Shown here piece by piece: positions 54,546 to 64,000 of a DNA stretch of 64,000 bases; position 1 is the first letter of the stretch, and every line of letters begins with the position of its first letter. The DNA lies in NCBI GenBank assembly GCA_029938085.1, contig JAPYOS010000006.1, positions 62,001-126,000 of the forward strand, read 5' to 3'. The DNA comes from Oceanospirillaceae bacterium. Lineage in GTDB: Bacteria > Pseudomonadota > Gammaproteobacteria > Pseudomonadales > Balneatricaceae. The position numbers were made by a program, and so were the translations under genes. Under the pieces are notes generated by a model, which was not told where the DNA came from, made no database searches, and worked only from the letters and a program-made list of their open reading frames with translations.

Positions 54546-54575
54546 TTGTAAAATGTATGCTAAAGGCCTTATAAT
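54546..54575 (+). promoter_or_regulatory. Candidate sigma-70 promoter of the his operon
   Basis: TTGTAA (54546-54551) and TATAAT (54570-54575) are separated by 18 bp and lie about 48 bp upstream of hisB. The -10 box is perfect; the -35 box matches four of six consensus bases. Promoter assignment is by sequence only. Confidence 0.5.
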
Positions 54576-54623
54576 CGGGCCTCATTACATCGACAGTTAA
54601 ATCAATCACCACGAGGTCATCTC

Positions 54624-55217
54624 ATGACGGCACGTACCGCCACTGTGGAAAGAAACACCCTAGAAACTCAAATTAAAGTCAGCGTTAATTTAGACGGCAC
54701 TGGCCAGTTTAATTGTGTCACTGGGTTACCCTTTTTAGACCATATGTTGGAGCAGGTTGCGCGCCACGGTTTAATCGATTTAGACATCAACGCTCAAGGT
54801 GATTTGCACATTGATGCACACCACACCGTGGAAGACTTAGGCATAACCTTGGGCATGGCCATCGATCAGGCCGTGGGTGACAAAAAGGGCCTAACCCGTT
54901 ATGGCCATGCTTATGTGCCGTTAGATGAGTCATTGTCTCGCGTAGTGCTAGATTTCTCTGGCCGTGCTGGCCTGTTTCACAAGGTGGAATACACCCGCGG
55001 CCGCATTGGCAGTTTTGATTCGGACTTGTTTGATGAGTTCTTCCATGGGTTTGTGAACCATGCCAAGGTGACGCTACACATTGATAATATTCGCGGAAAA
55101 AATGCGCACCACCAAGCCGAAACCGTGTTTAAGGCGTTTGGCCGTGCATTGCGTATGGCCTTGACTGCCGACGAACGTATGGCGGGTATGATGCCGTCTA
55201 CTAAAGGCAGTTTATAG
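54624..55217 (+). CDS. hisB: Imidazoleglycerol-phosphate dehydratase HisB
   Basis: The 197-residue monofunctional enzyme (no HisB-N phosphatase domain) has the metal-binding motifs [29 protein letters not shown] and [17 protein letters not shown]. It dehydrates imidazole glycerol phosphate in histidine synthesis. First gene of the hisBHAF cluster. Confidence 0.98.
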   Translation: MTARTATVERNTLETQIKVSVNLDGTGQFNCVTGLPFLDHMLEQVARHGLIDLDINAQGDLHIDAHHTVEDLGITLGMAIDQAVGDKKGLTRYGHAYVPLDESLSRVVLDFSGRAGLFHKVEYTRGRIGSFDSDLFDEFFHGFVNHAKVTLHIDNIRGKNAHHQAETVFKAFGRALRMALTADERMAGMMPSTKGSL

Positions 55218-55226
55218 GCCCTTAAC

Positions 55227-55862
55227 ATGAAATCCATTGCAGTGATTGACTATGGCATGGGCAACTTACACTCGGTTGCCAAAGCCCTGGAACACGTTTG
55301 TCCTGATACCCGTGTTTACGTGACCAATGATGCCGCCAAAATTGAAGCCAGCGACCGTGTGTTGCTACCCGGTGTGGGTGCCATTCGTGACTGTATGGCA
55401 GAGATCAAACGCTTAGGCGTGGACCAAATTGTGGCCGACCAAATGGGCAAAAAACCGATGTTAGGTATTTGTGTTGGTATGCAGGCCTTAATGCAGCGCT
55501 CCAGCGAAAATGGTGGCGTAGAGTGTTTAGACCAGTTGCCTGGCGAGGTCTCATTTTTCGGCGAGCAGAACAGCGTGCAAGAGGCGCATTTAAAAGTGCC
55601 CCACATGGGTTGGAACCAAGTGAAACAACAGCCCCATGCCCTATGGAACGGTATCGAAGACAATAGCCGTTTTTACTTTGTGCACAGCTACTATGTGCGC
55701 ACACAACAACGAGACATCGTTGCTGCCACGTGCAATTACGGTATCGATTTTGATGTGGCGCTGGCGCGAGAAAACTTGTTTGCAGTGCAGTTTCATCCAG
55801 AAAAAAGCCATTCTGCTGGCCTTAAACTTTTACAAAACTTTTTACAGTGGGACGGTAGCTAA
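55227..55862 (+). CDS. hisH: Imidazole glycerol phosphate synthase glutaminase subunit HisH
   Basis: The 211-residue class I glutaminase has the nucleophile Cys in [13 protein letters not shown] and the His-x-Glu in [11 protein letters not shown]. It supplies ammonia to HisF. It begins 9 bp after hisB. Confidence 0.97.
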   Translation: MKSIAVIDYGMGNLHSVAKALEHVCPDTRVYVTNDAAKIEASDRVLLPGVGAIRDCMAEIKRLGVDQIVADQMGKKPMLGICVGMQALMQRSSENGGVECLDQLPGEVSFFGEQNSVQEAHLKVPHMGWNQVKQQPHALWNGIEDNSRFYFVHSYYVRTQQRDIVAATCNYGIDFDVALARENLFAVQFHPEKSHSAGLKLLQNFLQWDGS

Positions 55863-55880
55863 CTGCTGCCGCTGATCTAT

Positions 55881-56630
55881 ATGTCACAAAATCCTTTGTT
55901 AATGATCCCTGCCATCGACCTTAAAGATGGTGAATGTGTACGCTTGCGCCAAGGGCGCATGGAAGACTCCACGGTATTTTCTGCCGACCCAGTGGCGGTT
56001 GCACGCCAATGGGTAGAGGCTGGGTGTCGTCGTTTGCATTTGGTGGACTTAAACGGTGCGTTTGCGGGTAACCCTGTAAATGGCGATATCGTTAAAGCCA
56101 TTGCTATGGCGTACCCTAAGCTGCCCATTCAAATTGGTGGTGGTATTCGTAATGTTGAGATTATAGAAGCCTACCTACAGGCCGGTGTTGAGTATGTGAT
56201 TATTGGTACCCAAGCGGTGCGTGATCCGGACTTTGTGACCCAAGCGTGTCGTGATTTTCCGGGCCGCATTATTGTGGGGCTGGATGCTAGCGACGGCATG
56301 GTGGCGGTAGAAGGTTGGGCCGAAGTGACCGACGTTACGGCGGTTGATCTTGCCAAGCGCTTCCGCAATGATGGTGTGAGTTCCATTGTGTATACCGACA
56401 TTGCCCGCGACGGCATGATGCAAGGCGTCAACGTAGAAGCCACGCGCCATTTAGCAAAAGCGGCGGGTATCCCTGTAATTGCCTCGGGTGGTGTGACTAA
56501 TATGGACGACGTGCGGGCGTTGGCGTCTGTGGCAGGCGACGGCATTGTAGGTGCTATTACCGGCCGCGCGATCTACGAAGGCACGCTGGATTTAGCGGCG
56601 GCGCAAGACTATTGCGACGCACAACTTTAA
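55881..56630 (+). CDS. hisA: Phosphoribosylformimino-AICAR ribotide isomerase HisA
   Basis: The 249-residue TIM barrel has the N-terminal phosphate and catalytic region [18 protein letters not shown] and the second half [14 protein letters not shown], with catalytic Asp residues. It isomerises ProFAR to PRFAR. Begins 18 bp after hisH. Confidence 0.97.
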   Translation: MSQNPLLMIPAIDLKDGECVRLRQGRMEDSTVFSADPVAVARQWVEAGCRRLHLVDLNGAFAGNPVNGDIVKAIAMAYPKLPIQIGGGIRNVEIIEAYLQAGVEYVIIGTQAVRDPDFVTQACRDFPGRIIVGLDASDGMVAVEGWAEVTDVTAVDLAKRFRNDGVSSIVYTDIARDGMMQGVNVEATRHLAKAAGIPVIASGGVTNMDDVRALASVAGDGIVGAITGRAIYEGTLDLAAAQDYCDAQL

Positions 56631-56655
56631 TCCTCTACCAAGGTAGGATAACAAC

Positions 56656-57429
56656 ATGGGCCTAGCCAAACGCATTATTCCTTGTTTAGATGTTAACAAC
56701 GGCCGTGTAGTGAAGGGCGTGCAGTTTTTGGATATACGCGACGCCGGTGATCCAGTGGAAGTGGCTAAGCGTTATAACGAGCAAGGTGCCGATGAAATTA
56801 CCTTTTTAGATATCGGCGCCACCCATGAAAACCGTGACACCATGGTGCACACGGTGGAAAAAATGGCGAGTGAAGTGTTTATCCCCCTTACGGTGGGCGG
56901 TGGCATTCGCTCGTGTGATGATATTCGCCGCATGCTCAACGCCGGTGCCGACAAGGTAGGTATCAATTCGGCGGCAGTGTTTAACCCGGATTTGGTGCAG
57001 CAAGCGGCTGGACGTTTTGGCGCGCAGTGTATTGTAGTGGCCATTGACGCCAAAAGTGTGAGCGCCCCAGGCGAACCACCCCGTTGGGAGATTTTTACCC
57101 ACGGTGGTCGCAAACCTACGGGTATTGACGCTGTTGAATGGGCGATCAAAATGGTGGCGTATGGTGCAGGTGAAATCTTATTGACCAGCATGGATCAAGA
57201 TGGCGTTAAAAACGGTTACGACTTAGGCCTAACCCGTGCCATTAGTGAGGCTGTGTCTGTGCCGGTGATTGCTTCGGGTGGTGTGGGCAACCTCGATCAC
57301 TTGGTAGATGGTGTCATTGAAGGTAGGGCCGATGCAGTACTGGCCGCCAGCATCTTTCATTTTAATGAATACACAATTCCAGAAGCCAAGCAGTACATGG
57401 CCTCAAAGGGTATCGAGATGCGGCTTTAA
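56656..57429 (+). CDS. hisF: Imidazole glycerol phosphate synthase cyclase subunit HisF
   Basis: The 257-residue TIM barrel starts [20 protein letters not shown] and has [16 protein letters not shown] with the second catalytic Asp. Together with HisH it forms the synthase. Its 3' end overlaps the convergent yibQ gene by 27 bp. Confidence 0.98.
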   Translation: MGLAKRIIPCLDVNNGRVVKGVQFLDIRDAGDPVEVAKRYNEQGADEITFLDIGATHENRDTMVHTVEKMASEVFIPLTVGGGIRSCDDIRRMLNAGADKVGINSAAVFNPDLVQQAAGRFGAQCIVVAIDAKSVSAPGEPPRWEIFTHGGRKPTGIDAVEWAIKMVAYGAGEILLTSMDQDGVKNGYDLGLTRAISEAVSVPVIASGGVGNLDHLVDGVIEGRADAVLAASIFHFNEYTIPEAKQYMASKGIEMRL

Positions 57430-58188
57430 TTGCTCGATTAAGGACGAAACAGACATGAGTATAATTCCCTCTTCGTCCAGTTTAGGTAGGTTTTGATTTA
57501 AAAACGCGATGGTGGCAGGGTAAGGGTGCCCGATAAGCACCACATATCCGTATTTGCGTGCAATGCGCACAGCCTGGTCAAACTGCACTGTTAGCGCCTC
57601 GGTGGCGGTATCGTTGTCTAAAAATACATCGCGTTCTAGGGCGGGAACCTGTTGGCTTAAAGCTTGTTGTAAGGCCAAACTTTTGGCACTGGTGCGGCTG
57701 TCTACAAAAAATAAATTCAATTCTTTGGCTAGGTCCATGGTCCACTGCATAGGTAGGGGTTGCTCGGTGAGCGCGCTACCCATGTGGTTGTTGAGGCCTT
57801 GCACATGTGGAATGCTGGCTAGGTTGCTCCTCAATACTTGTTTAAATTCATCTTCCTGCATGGCAAGGGTTAAGCCGCCGGGGCCCAGCCGCAAACCGGC
57901 GTGGTTTTCCATAGGCACGTGCAGCATCACTTCTTTATCGGCTAGGTTGCCCTGTTGGGCGAGTAGAGCGCCATGAGGGGTGTGCGGCATCACCGCAAGG
58001 GTAATTGGTCCGGGCAGGTTAACGATGCCTAGGCCGTTGGCTAGGTTGTAACCCAAATCGTCAATAATGATGACCATAGCGGGCTGTACTTCTTCGGCCC
58101 ACGCTGTTGGCGCAATGCTTATCAAGGCTGCCGCAAGCCACGTGACTAGGTTGAATGAATGTGTAAAAGGTTTAACGAGTGCCATCAT
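57403..58188 (-). CDS. Divergent polysaccharide deacetylase family protein (YibQ)
   Basis: The 261-residue protein has a signal peptide (MMALVKPF... cleavage near TAWA|E) and the divergent polysaccharide-deacetylase signature: [41 protein letters not shown] and [15 protein letters not shown]. It is the last gene of the gpmI-envC-ctpA-yibQ cluster and is probably envelope-related. Confidence 0.9.
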   Translation of the reverse strand: MMALVKPFTHSFNLVTWLAAALISIAPTAWAEEVQPAMVIIIDDLGYNLANGLGIVNLPGPITLAVMPHTPHGALLAQQGNLADKEVMLHVPMENHAGLRLGPGGLTLAMQEDEFKQVLRSNLASIPHVQGLNNHMGSALTEQPLPMQWTMDLAKELNLFFVDSRTSAKSLALQQALSQQVPALERDVFLDNDTATEALTVQFDQAVRIARKYGYVVLIGHPYPATIAFLNQNLPKLDEEGIILMSVSSLIEQLKPHLDTL

Positions 58189-58191
58189 GGG

Positions 58192-59376
58192 TTAATTAGT
58201 ACGATTCTTGAGTAACGTTAGGGCTCTGGTAAGTTGAGCATCTTTTGTTGAGTTGTCGTCGCTTGCGTCATCGACTTGTACATGTGGCGCGATGCCTTTG
58301 TTGTGAATGTTGTGGCCTGCGGGGGTAAAGTAGTAGGCGGTGGTGAGTTTAATGCCAGCACCGTTAGGTAAACCAATGATCGACTGTACCGAGCCTTTGC
58401 CAAAGCTGGTGGTGCCTACCAGTTGTGCTCGCTGGTTGTCTTTCATAGCCCCTGCCACAATTTCTGACGCAGATGCACTGCCATTATTGATGAGTATCAC
58501 CATGGGCAATGCTTGGCTAGGGTCGCTTGTGGTGGCGTCAAAGCGCAGGTTGGCCTGTTGTTGGCGGGCCTGGGTAGTCACAATAGTGCCTTGGGTTAAA
58601 AAGCTGTCGGCAACGGCGGCCGCAGCATCTAGGGTGCCGCCAGGGTTGTTTCTTAGGTCCAGTAACCAGCGCTTGGCGCCTGCGTCTAATAAAGTCTGCA
58701 TTTGATGCTGTAAATCGGTACTGGTGTGGTCTTGGAAGTGGCTAATGCGGATGTAACCGACGTTAGTTTGCATCAGTTCGCCGCGTACACTGCCCGTGAC
58801 AATAAGCGCTCGCGTTAGATCAAAGCTCAGCTCTTTGCCCTTGCGTAAAATCTGCAATGTGACTTGTGAGCCTGTGGGGCCTGTCATCAACTGGTCTAAG
58901 GCATGGTTATCGAGGCCTTTGACAGCTTGGCCCTGCACGTGGGTGATCCAATCGCCCGGTAAAATCCCGGCTTTATGGGCGGGGCTGTCATCAATGGGCG
59001 TAATCACACGGATATAGTTGCCTTCTGGAACCAGCTCCACTCCAATACCCGAATACTCGCCTTTGGTGTCTTGTTGTAATGTGGTCATGGCCTCGGCATC
59101 CAAATAACTGGAATACGGATCGAGTTTTAAAATCAGGCCTTGTAGCGCAAGCTGCAATAATTGCTCGTCATCTTTAGCCTCGACATACTGCAAGCGGATA
59201 CGTTCATACACCGCCACAAACGACTGTAGGGCTGCCAGCGGCACACTGCTGGTGGCAGGGGCTTGTGCCATTGCTGCGCCGCTAACGAGCAGTAAGCTAA
59301 GGACGAGACAGCGTAACGCCGTGGCAATAGGCCATACTTTAGTCAGCGGCGGTATGGTGTGGAAAAGTGACGTCAT
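58192..59376 (-). CDS. S41-family carboxyl-terminal processing protease (CtpA-like)
   Basis: The 394-residue protease has a signal peptide (cleavage near AMA|QA), a PDZ domain (about residues 105-190, GIGVELVPEGNYIRVITPI) and the S41 catalytic core: GSASASEIVAGAM (Ser) and TSFGKGSVQSI (Lys). It cleaves the C-termini of periplasmic proteins, often linked to cell-wall hydrolases. It starts 9 bp after envC. Confidence 0.93.
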   Translation of the reverse strand: MTSLFHTIPPLTKVWPIATALRCLVLSLLLVSGAAMAQAPATSSVPLAALQSFVAVYERIRLQYVEAKDDEQLLQLALQGLILKLDPYSSYLDAEAMTTLQQDTKGEYSGIGVELVPEGNYIRVITPIDDSPAHKAGILPGDWITHVQGQAVKGLDNHALDQLMTGPTGSQVTLQILRKGKELSFDLTRALIVTGSVRGELMQTNVGYIRISHFQDHTSTDLQHQMQTLLDAGAKRWLLDLRNNPGGTLDAAAAVADSFLTQGTIVTTQARQQQANLRFDATTSDPSQALPMVILINNGSASASEIVAGAMKDNQRAQLVGTTSFGKGSVQSIIGLPNGAGIKLTTAYYFTPAGHNIHNKGIAPHVQVDDASDDNSTKDAQLTRALTLLKNRTN

Positions 59377-59385
59377 AGGGCTACT

Positions 59386-60522
59386 TTATTGCAACCAGTG
59401 TTTGGGATTGAGGGGTTGGCCTTGTTTGCGTAAGGAGAAATATAGACCTGTTTGGGCGTTACCGCCAGACTTTCCACTACTGGCAATCAACTGTTGTGCA
59501 CTTACTGGGTCGCCAACACTTAAGTAGAGGGCTTGGTTTTGCCCGTATAAGCTTAAAAAGTCGTCGCCATGGTCGAGGATGATCACTAAACCATACCCTT
59601 TGAGCCAATCAGAAAACACCACTTGGCCACCGTGTACCGCCACTACGTCGGTGCCTTCTTTAGCGCTAATGAGCCAGCCTTGTTGGCTTAGGGGGTAGTT
59701 CGATTGGGTGACCCCAAACCGGTTAAGCACTGTGCCCTTTAACGGCCAAGGCAGATGGCCTTTGGCGTCTATGAAAGGTTGGTGAGCCACTTTGATGTTG
59801 GCTTTAGCAATGGCAATTTGAATTTGATCTAACAACTCTTGCGCTTGCTGCTGATCCACCTTAGCGGTGCTAAGGCGTTGTGCTTTGCTTACTTGTTGGT
59901 TTTTAAGTTGCGACAGGTTGTGAGCCAGCTTCTGTTTGGTTTGTTGCAGTTGTGAGGTCTGCAATTTAAGTTGCTCGGCTTTGAGTTGCAGGCTGAGGCT
60001 CAGGTCAGCTTGTTGTTGTTGTACTTGGGCCAATGTTTCTAGAGTTTGCCGGTAGGCGTCCATTTGTTCGGCGCTGGCTTGGTTGAGGTATTGGTAATAG
60101 GCCATGTTGCGCGCTAGGCTAGCGGGGTTGTTAAGGTTGAGCAATAGGTTGCCCGCAGGATTTTGGCCTTGCTGATATTGGCGTTTGAGCTGATTGGCGA
60201 GTTGCTGTTCTTGGTCTGCCAGGCCGTCTTGCAGGTGGCTTGCTTGTGTTTGTAATTTTTCCATACGCTGGCTGGATTGCTGGCTGGCGTGCTGGTTTTG
60301 TTTAATGTTTTTGGTGAGCTGGCTGACTTTCTGCTCATGCTTGCGCAATTGCTTTTGCAGCTGCGAGGCTTGGTTTTGAGCCTTATTGAGCCACGTTTGT
60401 AGCACGCTAATGTCATCTTTTAGCTGCAGCATGCGTTGTTCAACCTGCTGCTCGCTATTGGCTGTGGCTAAACCGGCCCATAACCATAGTAAGCAACATG
60501 TAATTTTGGCCAAGTAATGCAA
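59386..60522 (-). CDS. envC: Murein hydrolase activator EnvC
   Basis: A 378-residue periplasmic protein: signal peptide (cleavage near GLATA|NS), a long Gln/Lys-rich coiled coil (about residues 25-235), and a C-terminal LytM-like domain (about 265-378, AKEGTDVVAVHGGQVVFSDW and LVIILDHGDDFLSLYG). The usual LytM zinc ligands are partly replaced, so it fits the non-catalytic EnvC activator role. It lies 1 bp after gpmI. Confidence 0.9.
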   Translation of the reverse strand: MHYLAKITCCLLWLWAGLATANSEQQVEQRMLQLKDDISVLQTWLNKAQNQASQLQKQLRKHEQKVSQLTKNIKQNQHASQQSSQRMEKLQTQASHLQDGLADQEQQLANQLKRQYQQGQNPAGNLLLNLNNPASLARNMAYYQYLNQASAEQMDAYRQTLETLAQVQQQQADLSLSLQLKAEQLKLQTSQLQQTKQKLAHNLSQLKNQQVSKAQRLSTAKVDQQQAQELLDQIQIAIAKANIKVAHQPFIDAKGHLPWPLKGTVLNRFGVTQSNYPLSQQGWLISAKEGTDVVAVHGGQVVFSDWLKGYGLVIILDHGDDFLSLYGQNQALYLSVGDPVSAQQLIASSGKSGGNAQTGLYFSLRKQGQPLNPKHWLQ

Positions 60523-60523
60523 G

Positions 60524-62074
60524 TTAGCTAAATTCCACCAAACTACGTCCGGTCATTTCCACAGGTTGCTCCACTGCCATTAGGTGTAACAGCGTTGGGG
60601 CAATGTCGGCGAGTACGCCGGCCCTTAGTTTGGCGGTCTGGCTGCGAGAGCTGACATAAACTAACGGCACTGGCCACAGCGTATGAGCCGTGTGAGGTTG
60701 GCCGGTGGTGGGGTTTTGCATGAGTTCTACGTTGCCGTGGTCGGCCGTAATTAGGGCTTCGCCATCCACTTTAGCTAAGGCGGCAACGATACGGGTAAGG
60801 CAGGCATCTACGGCTTCTACAGCTTGTACGGCGGCATCAAATTTACCCGTGTGGCCTACCATGTCGGCATTGGCAAAGTTACATACAATTAAATCGTAGC
60901 TTTGGTTTTCAATGGCGCTCACCAATTTGTCGGTGAGTTCGGGTGCGCTCATTTCTGGCTGTAGGTCGTAGGTGGCAACGTTGGGGGAAGGGATTAGCTC
61001 TCGGCTTTCGCCTTTGTAGAGTGCTTCTTGGCCGCCGCTAAAGAAAAAGGTAACGTGGGCATACTTTTCCGTTTCGGCAATCCGTAATTGCGTTTTACCT
61101 TGGCTGGCCATCACTTCACCCAAGTCGTTAGTGACACGCATGGGTGGGTAGGCACAGGCGGTGTCTATGCTGGCGCTATATTCGGTCATCATTACAAATT
61201 CGGCTAGATCCAAGGCCTCGCCACGCTCGAAGCCGTCAAATTCTTGATCTACAAAAGCGCGGGTAATTTGGCGCGAGCGATCAGGCCTAAAGTTAACACA
61301 TAGTACCGTATCGCCGTCTTTAATGGTGGCCGGTTGGCCGCGTTCGTCAAGAATAACGGTGGCGGGTACAAATTCGTCGGTGTCATTATTTAAATAGGCT
61401 TCTGACAGGGCATTGAGGGCCGACAAACATTCGTATTCGGCTTCGCCGTAACGCATGGCGCGGTAGGCACTTTCGGTGCGCTCCCAGCGTTGGTCGCGGT
61501 CCATGGCATAGTAGCGGCCACATAGGCTGCCAATGCGGCCATTGATGGGCTCTAAATGGTCCATGAGGGCTTGGATAAAGGCTTGTGCAGAACTTGGCGC
61601 AGTGTCGCGGCCGTCTAACCAAGCGTGTACAACTACGGCCTTGGCGCCACGGCTGTGAGCCAGGCTGCAGGTTGCAAATAAGTGGTCTTGGTGGCTATGT
61701 ACGCCGCCATCAGACAACAAACCGCATACGTGGACGGTGCCGTCGTTGGCCACAGCTTTATCGATGGCGCTGAGTATGACTGCGTTTTCCACGAAGCTAC
61801 CGTCGACAATGGCTTTGCCAATGCGGGTGAAATTTTGATACACCACACGGCCGGCACCAATGTTCATGTGCCCCACTTCTGAGTTGCCCATTTGGCCGTC
61901 TGGCAAACCCACATCTGCGCCAGACGTGCCGACTAGCGTGTGTTGGTGAGTAGCGAGCAAGCTGTCCCAGGTAGGGGTGTTGGCGGCTTTAATAGCGTTG
62001 GAAGCAGACGATTCGCTTTGTCCCCATCCATCAAGAATAATAAGGGCTTTTGGGTTTGAAGTGGTCATGGTCAT
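60524..62074 (-). CDS. gpmI: 2,3-bisphosphoglycerate-independent phosphoglycerate mutase GpmI
   Basis: About 516 residues with the metal-binding start LIILDGWGQ, the catalytic Ser in MGNSEVGHMNIGAGR, and later NFANADMVGHTGKFDAAVQA and ITADHGNVELM. Start at 62074 is chosen over an upstream TTG. It interconverts 3- and 2-phosphoglycerate in glycolysis, with Mn. It is the first gene of this minus-strand cluster, divergent from the rhodanese gene. Confidence 0.96.
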   Translation of the reverse strand: MTMTTSNPKALIILDGWGQSESSASNAIKAANTPTWDSLLATHQHTLVGTSGADVGLPDGQMGNSEVGHMNIGAGRVVYQNFTRIGKAIVDGSFVENAVILSAIDKAVANDGTVHVCGLLSDGGVHSHQDHLFATCSLAHSRGAKAVVVHAWLDGRDTAPSSAQAFIQALMDHLEPINGRIGSLCGRYYAMDRDQRWERTESAYRAMRYGEAEYECLSALNALSEAYLNNDTDEFVPATVILDERGQPATIKDGDTVLCVNFRPDRSRQITRAFVDQEFDGFERGEALDLAEFVMMTEYSASIDTACAYPPMRVTNDLGEVMASQGKTQLRIAETEKYAHVTFFFSGGQEALYKGESRELIPSPNVATYDLQPEMSAPELTDKLVSAIENQSYDLIVCNFANADMVGHTGKFDAAVQAVEAVDACLTRIVAALAKVDGEALITADHGNVELMQNPTTGQPHTAHTLWPVPLVYVSSRSQTAKLRAGVLADIAPTLLHLMAVEQPVEMTGRSLVEFS

Positions 62075-62190
62075 TTTATTGGGCAATGGGCACTTGATAT
62101 TTTAGCAGTCTGCCCCCAAATTATCCACGCTATGGCGTATAATGCCGCCGGACTTGTCGCACATATACTAATTGCTGGAACATAAAGCTT

Positions 62191-62607
62191 ATGGAACGTT
62201 ACCTAGAATTTGCCATCAACCATTGGGAAATGGTGTTGGCCCTGTTACTGACCTTGTCGGTACTATTAATTACCGAACGTCGTAAAGCTGCGCCGTCTGT
62301 GTCGCCGCAACAAGCTACAGTGATGGCTAACGGTGAAGATGTGTTGCTGTTAGACATCCGTGCAGTGGCCGATTATAAGGCGGGCCACGTGATCGGTGCC
62401 AAAAATATTCCGTTTGCAGACATCACTAAACGTATGTCGGAACTTGAAAAATACCGAGACAAACCCATTATTATTATTTGTAAGACCGGCCAAACGGCGT
62501 CAGGTGCAGCTAATGTGTTGAAGAAAGCTGAATACAGCAACGTTCAACGCATGGCCGGCGGCATGGCCGAGTGGACTGGACAAAACTTGCCATTGGTACG
62601 TAAGTGA
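62191..62607 (+). CDS. Membrane-anchored rhodanese-like protein (YibN type)
   Basis: The 138-residue protein has one N-terminal TM helix (MVLALLLTLSVLLI) and a single rhodanese domain with the active-site Cys in PIIIICKTGQTASGAANVL. It is probably a thiosulfate or persulfide sulfurtransferase anchored to the inner membrane. It overlaps grxC by 4 bp and lies just upstream of secB, a conserved arrangement. Confidence 0.92.
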   Translation: MERYLEFAINHWEMVLALLLTLSVLLITERRKAAPSVSPQQATVMANGEDVLLLDIRAVADYKAGHVIGAKNIPFADITKRMSELEKYRDKPIIIICKTGQTASGAANVLKKAEYSNVQRMAGGMAEWTGQNLPLVRK

Positions 62608-62864
62608 GCGCCAATGTAGTCATGTATAGCTCTGGCTATTGTGGCTTTTGTTTTCGCGCTAAACGATTGTTAGACAGCAAAGGTATTGCCTACCAAGAAA
62701 TTAGTGTAGATGGGCACAACGACTTGCGTCAGCAAATGATGCAGATTAGCGGTGGCCGTACGGTGCCGCAAATCATCATTAACGATAAAGCCATTGGCGG
62801 TTGTGATGAATTGTATGCGCTAGAGCGCCAGGGCCAGTTAGACCCATTGTTAAACGCTTCGTAA
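62604..62864 (+). CDS. grxC: Glutaredoxin 3 GrxC
   Basis: The 86-residue dithiol glutaredoxin has YSSGYCGFCFRAKRLL (active site CGFC) and TVPQIIINDKAIGGCDEL. It starts with GTG inside the rhodanese stop. It reduces protein disulfides with glutathione. Confidence 0.95.
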   Translation: MSANVVMYSSGYCGFCFRAKRLLDSKGIAYQEISVDGHNDLRQQMMQISGGRTVPQIIINDKAIGGCDELYALERQGQLDPLLNAS

Positions 62865-62901
62865 CGAAGCACCTTGAATAAAAATTATAGAGAACCAAGA
62901 C

Positions 62902-63423
62902 ATGAGCGAAGAAGAAAAAGGCGCAGCAGCACAAGCTACTGAAGAGAATACCCAGCCACAGATTATGATCCAACGCGTGTACTTGAAAGACTTATCTTTC
63001 GAATCACCAAACGCACCTCAGTCATTCACTGCAGAGTGGAAGCCAGAAGTGGGTGTAGACCTTAACAGTCAGGCGCGTCAGTTAAACGAAACGACCTTCG
63101 AAGTTATCTTGCGTATCACCATTACTGCTATGGCCGAAGAAAAGACGGTTTACCTTACCGAAGTGCAGCAAGCGGGTTTATTCCACATCGCAAACGTGCC
63201 TAAAGAATCTATGGGTCAGGTATTGGGTGCTTTCTGCCCTAATATCCTTTTCCCGTATGCTCGCGAAGCCATTGATAACTTAGTACAAAAGGGCAGCTTC
63301 CCAGCCTTGATGTTGTCACCGGTTAATTTTGATGCATTGTATGCTCAGAGCATCGCTCAGCAGGCAGCACAAGCTGAAGCAGGCGAAGCCGCGGCCGAAG
63401 AAAAGCCTGAGCAAACGCACTAA
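62902..63423 (+). CDS. secB: Protein-export chaperone SecB
   Basis: The 173-residue chaperone has an acidic N-terminus, the core region IQRVYLKDLSFESPNAPQSF and the C-terminal AFCPNILFPYAREAIDNLVQ. The Ala/Glu-rich tail is longer than in E. coli. It delivers unfolded preproteins to SecA. Confidence 0.97.
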   Translation: MSEEEKGAAAQATEENTQPQIMIQRVYLKDLSFESPNAPQSFTAEWKPEVGVDLNSQARQLNETTFEVILRITITAMAEEKTVYLTEVQQAGLFHIANVPKESMGQVLGAFCPNILFPYAREAIDNLVQKGSFPALMLSPVNFDALYAQSIAQQAAQAEAGEAAAEEKPEQTH

Positions 63424-63434
63424 CCCGAAGCAAC

Positions 63435-63893
63435 CTAGCTAGCGCCAGCGTAATCTAGCTGGCGCCACGCCTCGTACACTACAATAGCCGCACAATTTGA
63501 TAAGTTCAAACTGCGGCTTTCTGCTGTCATGGGTAAGCGAATTCTGCCGTCGCACCTCGCTCTAATGTCTTCGGGTAGGCCTCGACTCTCTGGGCCAAAC
63601 ATGACTGCATCACCTTTTTCAAACCGTGCCTTGCTAAAACAATCGCTGCCTTTGGTGGTCATGGCGTATATGGTTTTTGGTTGTACGCGGGTTATAAAGT
63701 CATCGTAGTTCTTATGCACTTGCATACGTGCCCACTCGTGGTAATCCAAACCAGCACGCCTTAAGGCTTTGTCTTCGAGCTTAAATCCCAAAGGTTCAAT
63801 GAGATGCAGCTGAAAACCGGTGTTGGCGCACAGGCGAATAATATTGCCCGTGTTGGGAGGGATTTCTGGTTCAAATAAAACAACGTGTAACAT
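63435..63893 (-). CDS. trmL: tRNA (cytidine(34)-2'-O)-methyltransferase TrmL
   Basis: The 152-residue SPOUT enzyme has the N-terminal [32 protein letters not shown] and the knot-forming C-terminus [20 protein letters not shown]. It 2'-O-methylates the wobble base of tRNA-Leu isoacceptors. It converges with secB. Confidence 0.96.
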   Translation of the reverse strand: MLHVVLFEPEIPPNTGNIIRLCANTGFQLHLIEPLGFKLEDKALRRAGLDYHEWARMQVHKNYDDFITRVQPKTIYAMTTKGSDCFSKARFEKGDAVMFGPESRGLPEDIRARCDGRIRLPMTAESRSLNLSNCAAIVVYEAWRQLDYAGAS

Positions 63894-63917
63894 GTTTGAT
63901 CTTCTTCATTGCTGAGT

Positions 63918-64000
63918 TTACAGCCCAAGTTCGTTAATTTTTCGGGTTAAAGTATTGCGACCCCAGCCTAATAATTCTGCGGCTTCGCGACGACGGCCGT
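63918..64000 (-). CDS. glnG: NtrC C-terminal end (partial)
   Basis: The minus strand reads GRRREAAELLGWGRNTLTRK and INELGL before the stop at 63918-63920. This is the Fis-type HTH end of NtrC (nitrogen regulation response regulator); the rest lies beyond the window. The function as a sigma-54 activator is known from the family. Confidence 0.9.
   Translation of the reverse strand, partial: GRRREAAELLGWGRNTLTRKINELGL

Noticed and set aside
1-64000. CRISPR arrays, rRNA genes and intact insertion sequences
   Set aside because: No regular short repeats with spacers, no rRNA signature and no transposase frame were seen on either strand.

Overview
The window looks like the chromosome of a marine gammaproteobacterium, perhaps near the Oceanospirillales/Cellvibrionales. 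I infer this from familiar core blocks (purE-purK, mutY-yggX, hisB-hisH-hisA-hisF, gpmI-envC-ctpA-yibQ, rhodanese-grxC-secB, trmL-ntrC) and from the accessory lipid, amine and aromatic catabolism genes. Species cannot be named from this sequence alone.

Layout. 1-10 kb: lipoproteins, a 72-residue hydrophobic protein with its own terminator, an envelope cassette (RND/MMPL exporter, LolA-like protein, outer-membrane barrel), a ferredoxin-hydrolase fusion behind a MoxR/VWA pair, and a GlxA-type regulator. 10-15 kb: HAD phosphatase, purEK, an ornithine cyclodeaminase-family protein, a K+ channel, an unlisted 52-residue membrane protein and a DUF3445 haem N-demethylase-like protein. 15.2-27.7 kb: a tightly packed 13-gene minus-strand operon. 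Its gene set is that of the aerobic CoA-dependent 2-aminobenzoate (anthranilate) pathway: ligase, two-domain monooxygenase/reductase, beta-oxidation-type enzymes, a Liv-type ABC importer, thioesterase, Rid protein and MarR regulator, with a perfect palindromic operator in front. 27.7-33.2 kb: a second cassette (dienelactone hydrolase-SnoaL fusion, flavin monooxygenase, SDR, MarR) lies between an intact formamidase-like hydrolase gene and a decayed copy of that gene's 5' end.

33-41.4 kb: LysE exporter, XRE plus membrane-protein pair, a TPP riboswitch controlling an orphan thiB, a cysteine-free glutaredoxin homologue, EamA transporter, pirin, an antitoxin-like HTH protein, a zinc-free MDR reductase, then a decaying tract (frameshifted GFA gene, GMC oxidoreductase pseudogene). 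41.4-50.2 kb: aconitase X (probable cis-3-hydroxyproline dehydratase), methyltransferase, LysR beside a TauD dioxygenase, DUF1330 and YdhR-like small proteins around a STAND ATPase/GNAT-like/winged-helix regulator, an orphan protein and a second TauD-type protein. 50.2-53 kb: gene-poor DNA with strong hairpins and a broken tyrosine integrase beside tRNA-Phe, probably the remains of an integrated element. 53-64 kb is conserved housekeeping DNA ending inside ntrC.

The main points of interest are the anthranilate-CoA island with its relic duplication and two palindromic operators, the BFD-hydrolase fusion, the STAND-GNAT-wHTH regulator with 11-bp-phased repeats, and the structured DNA near the tRNA.
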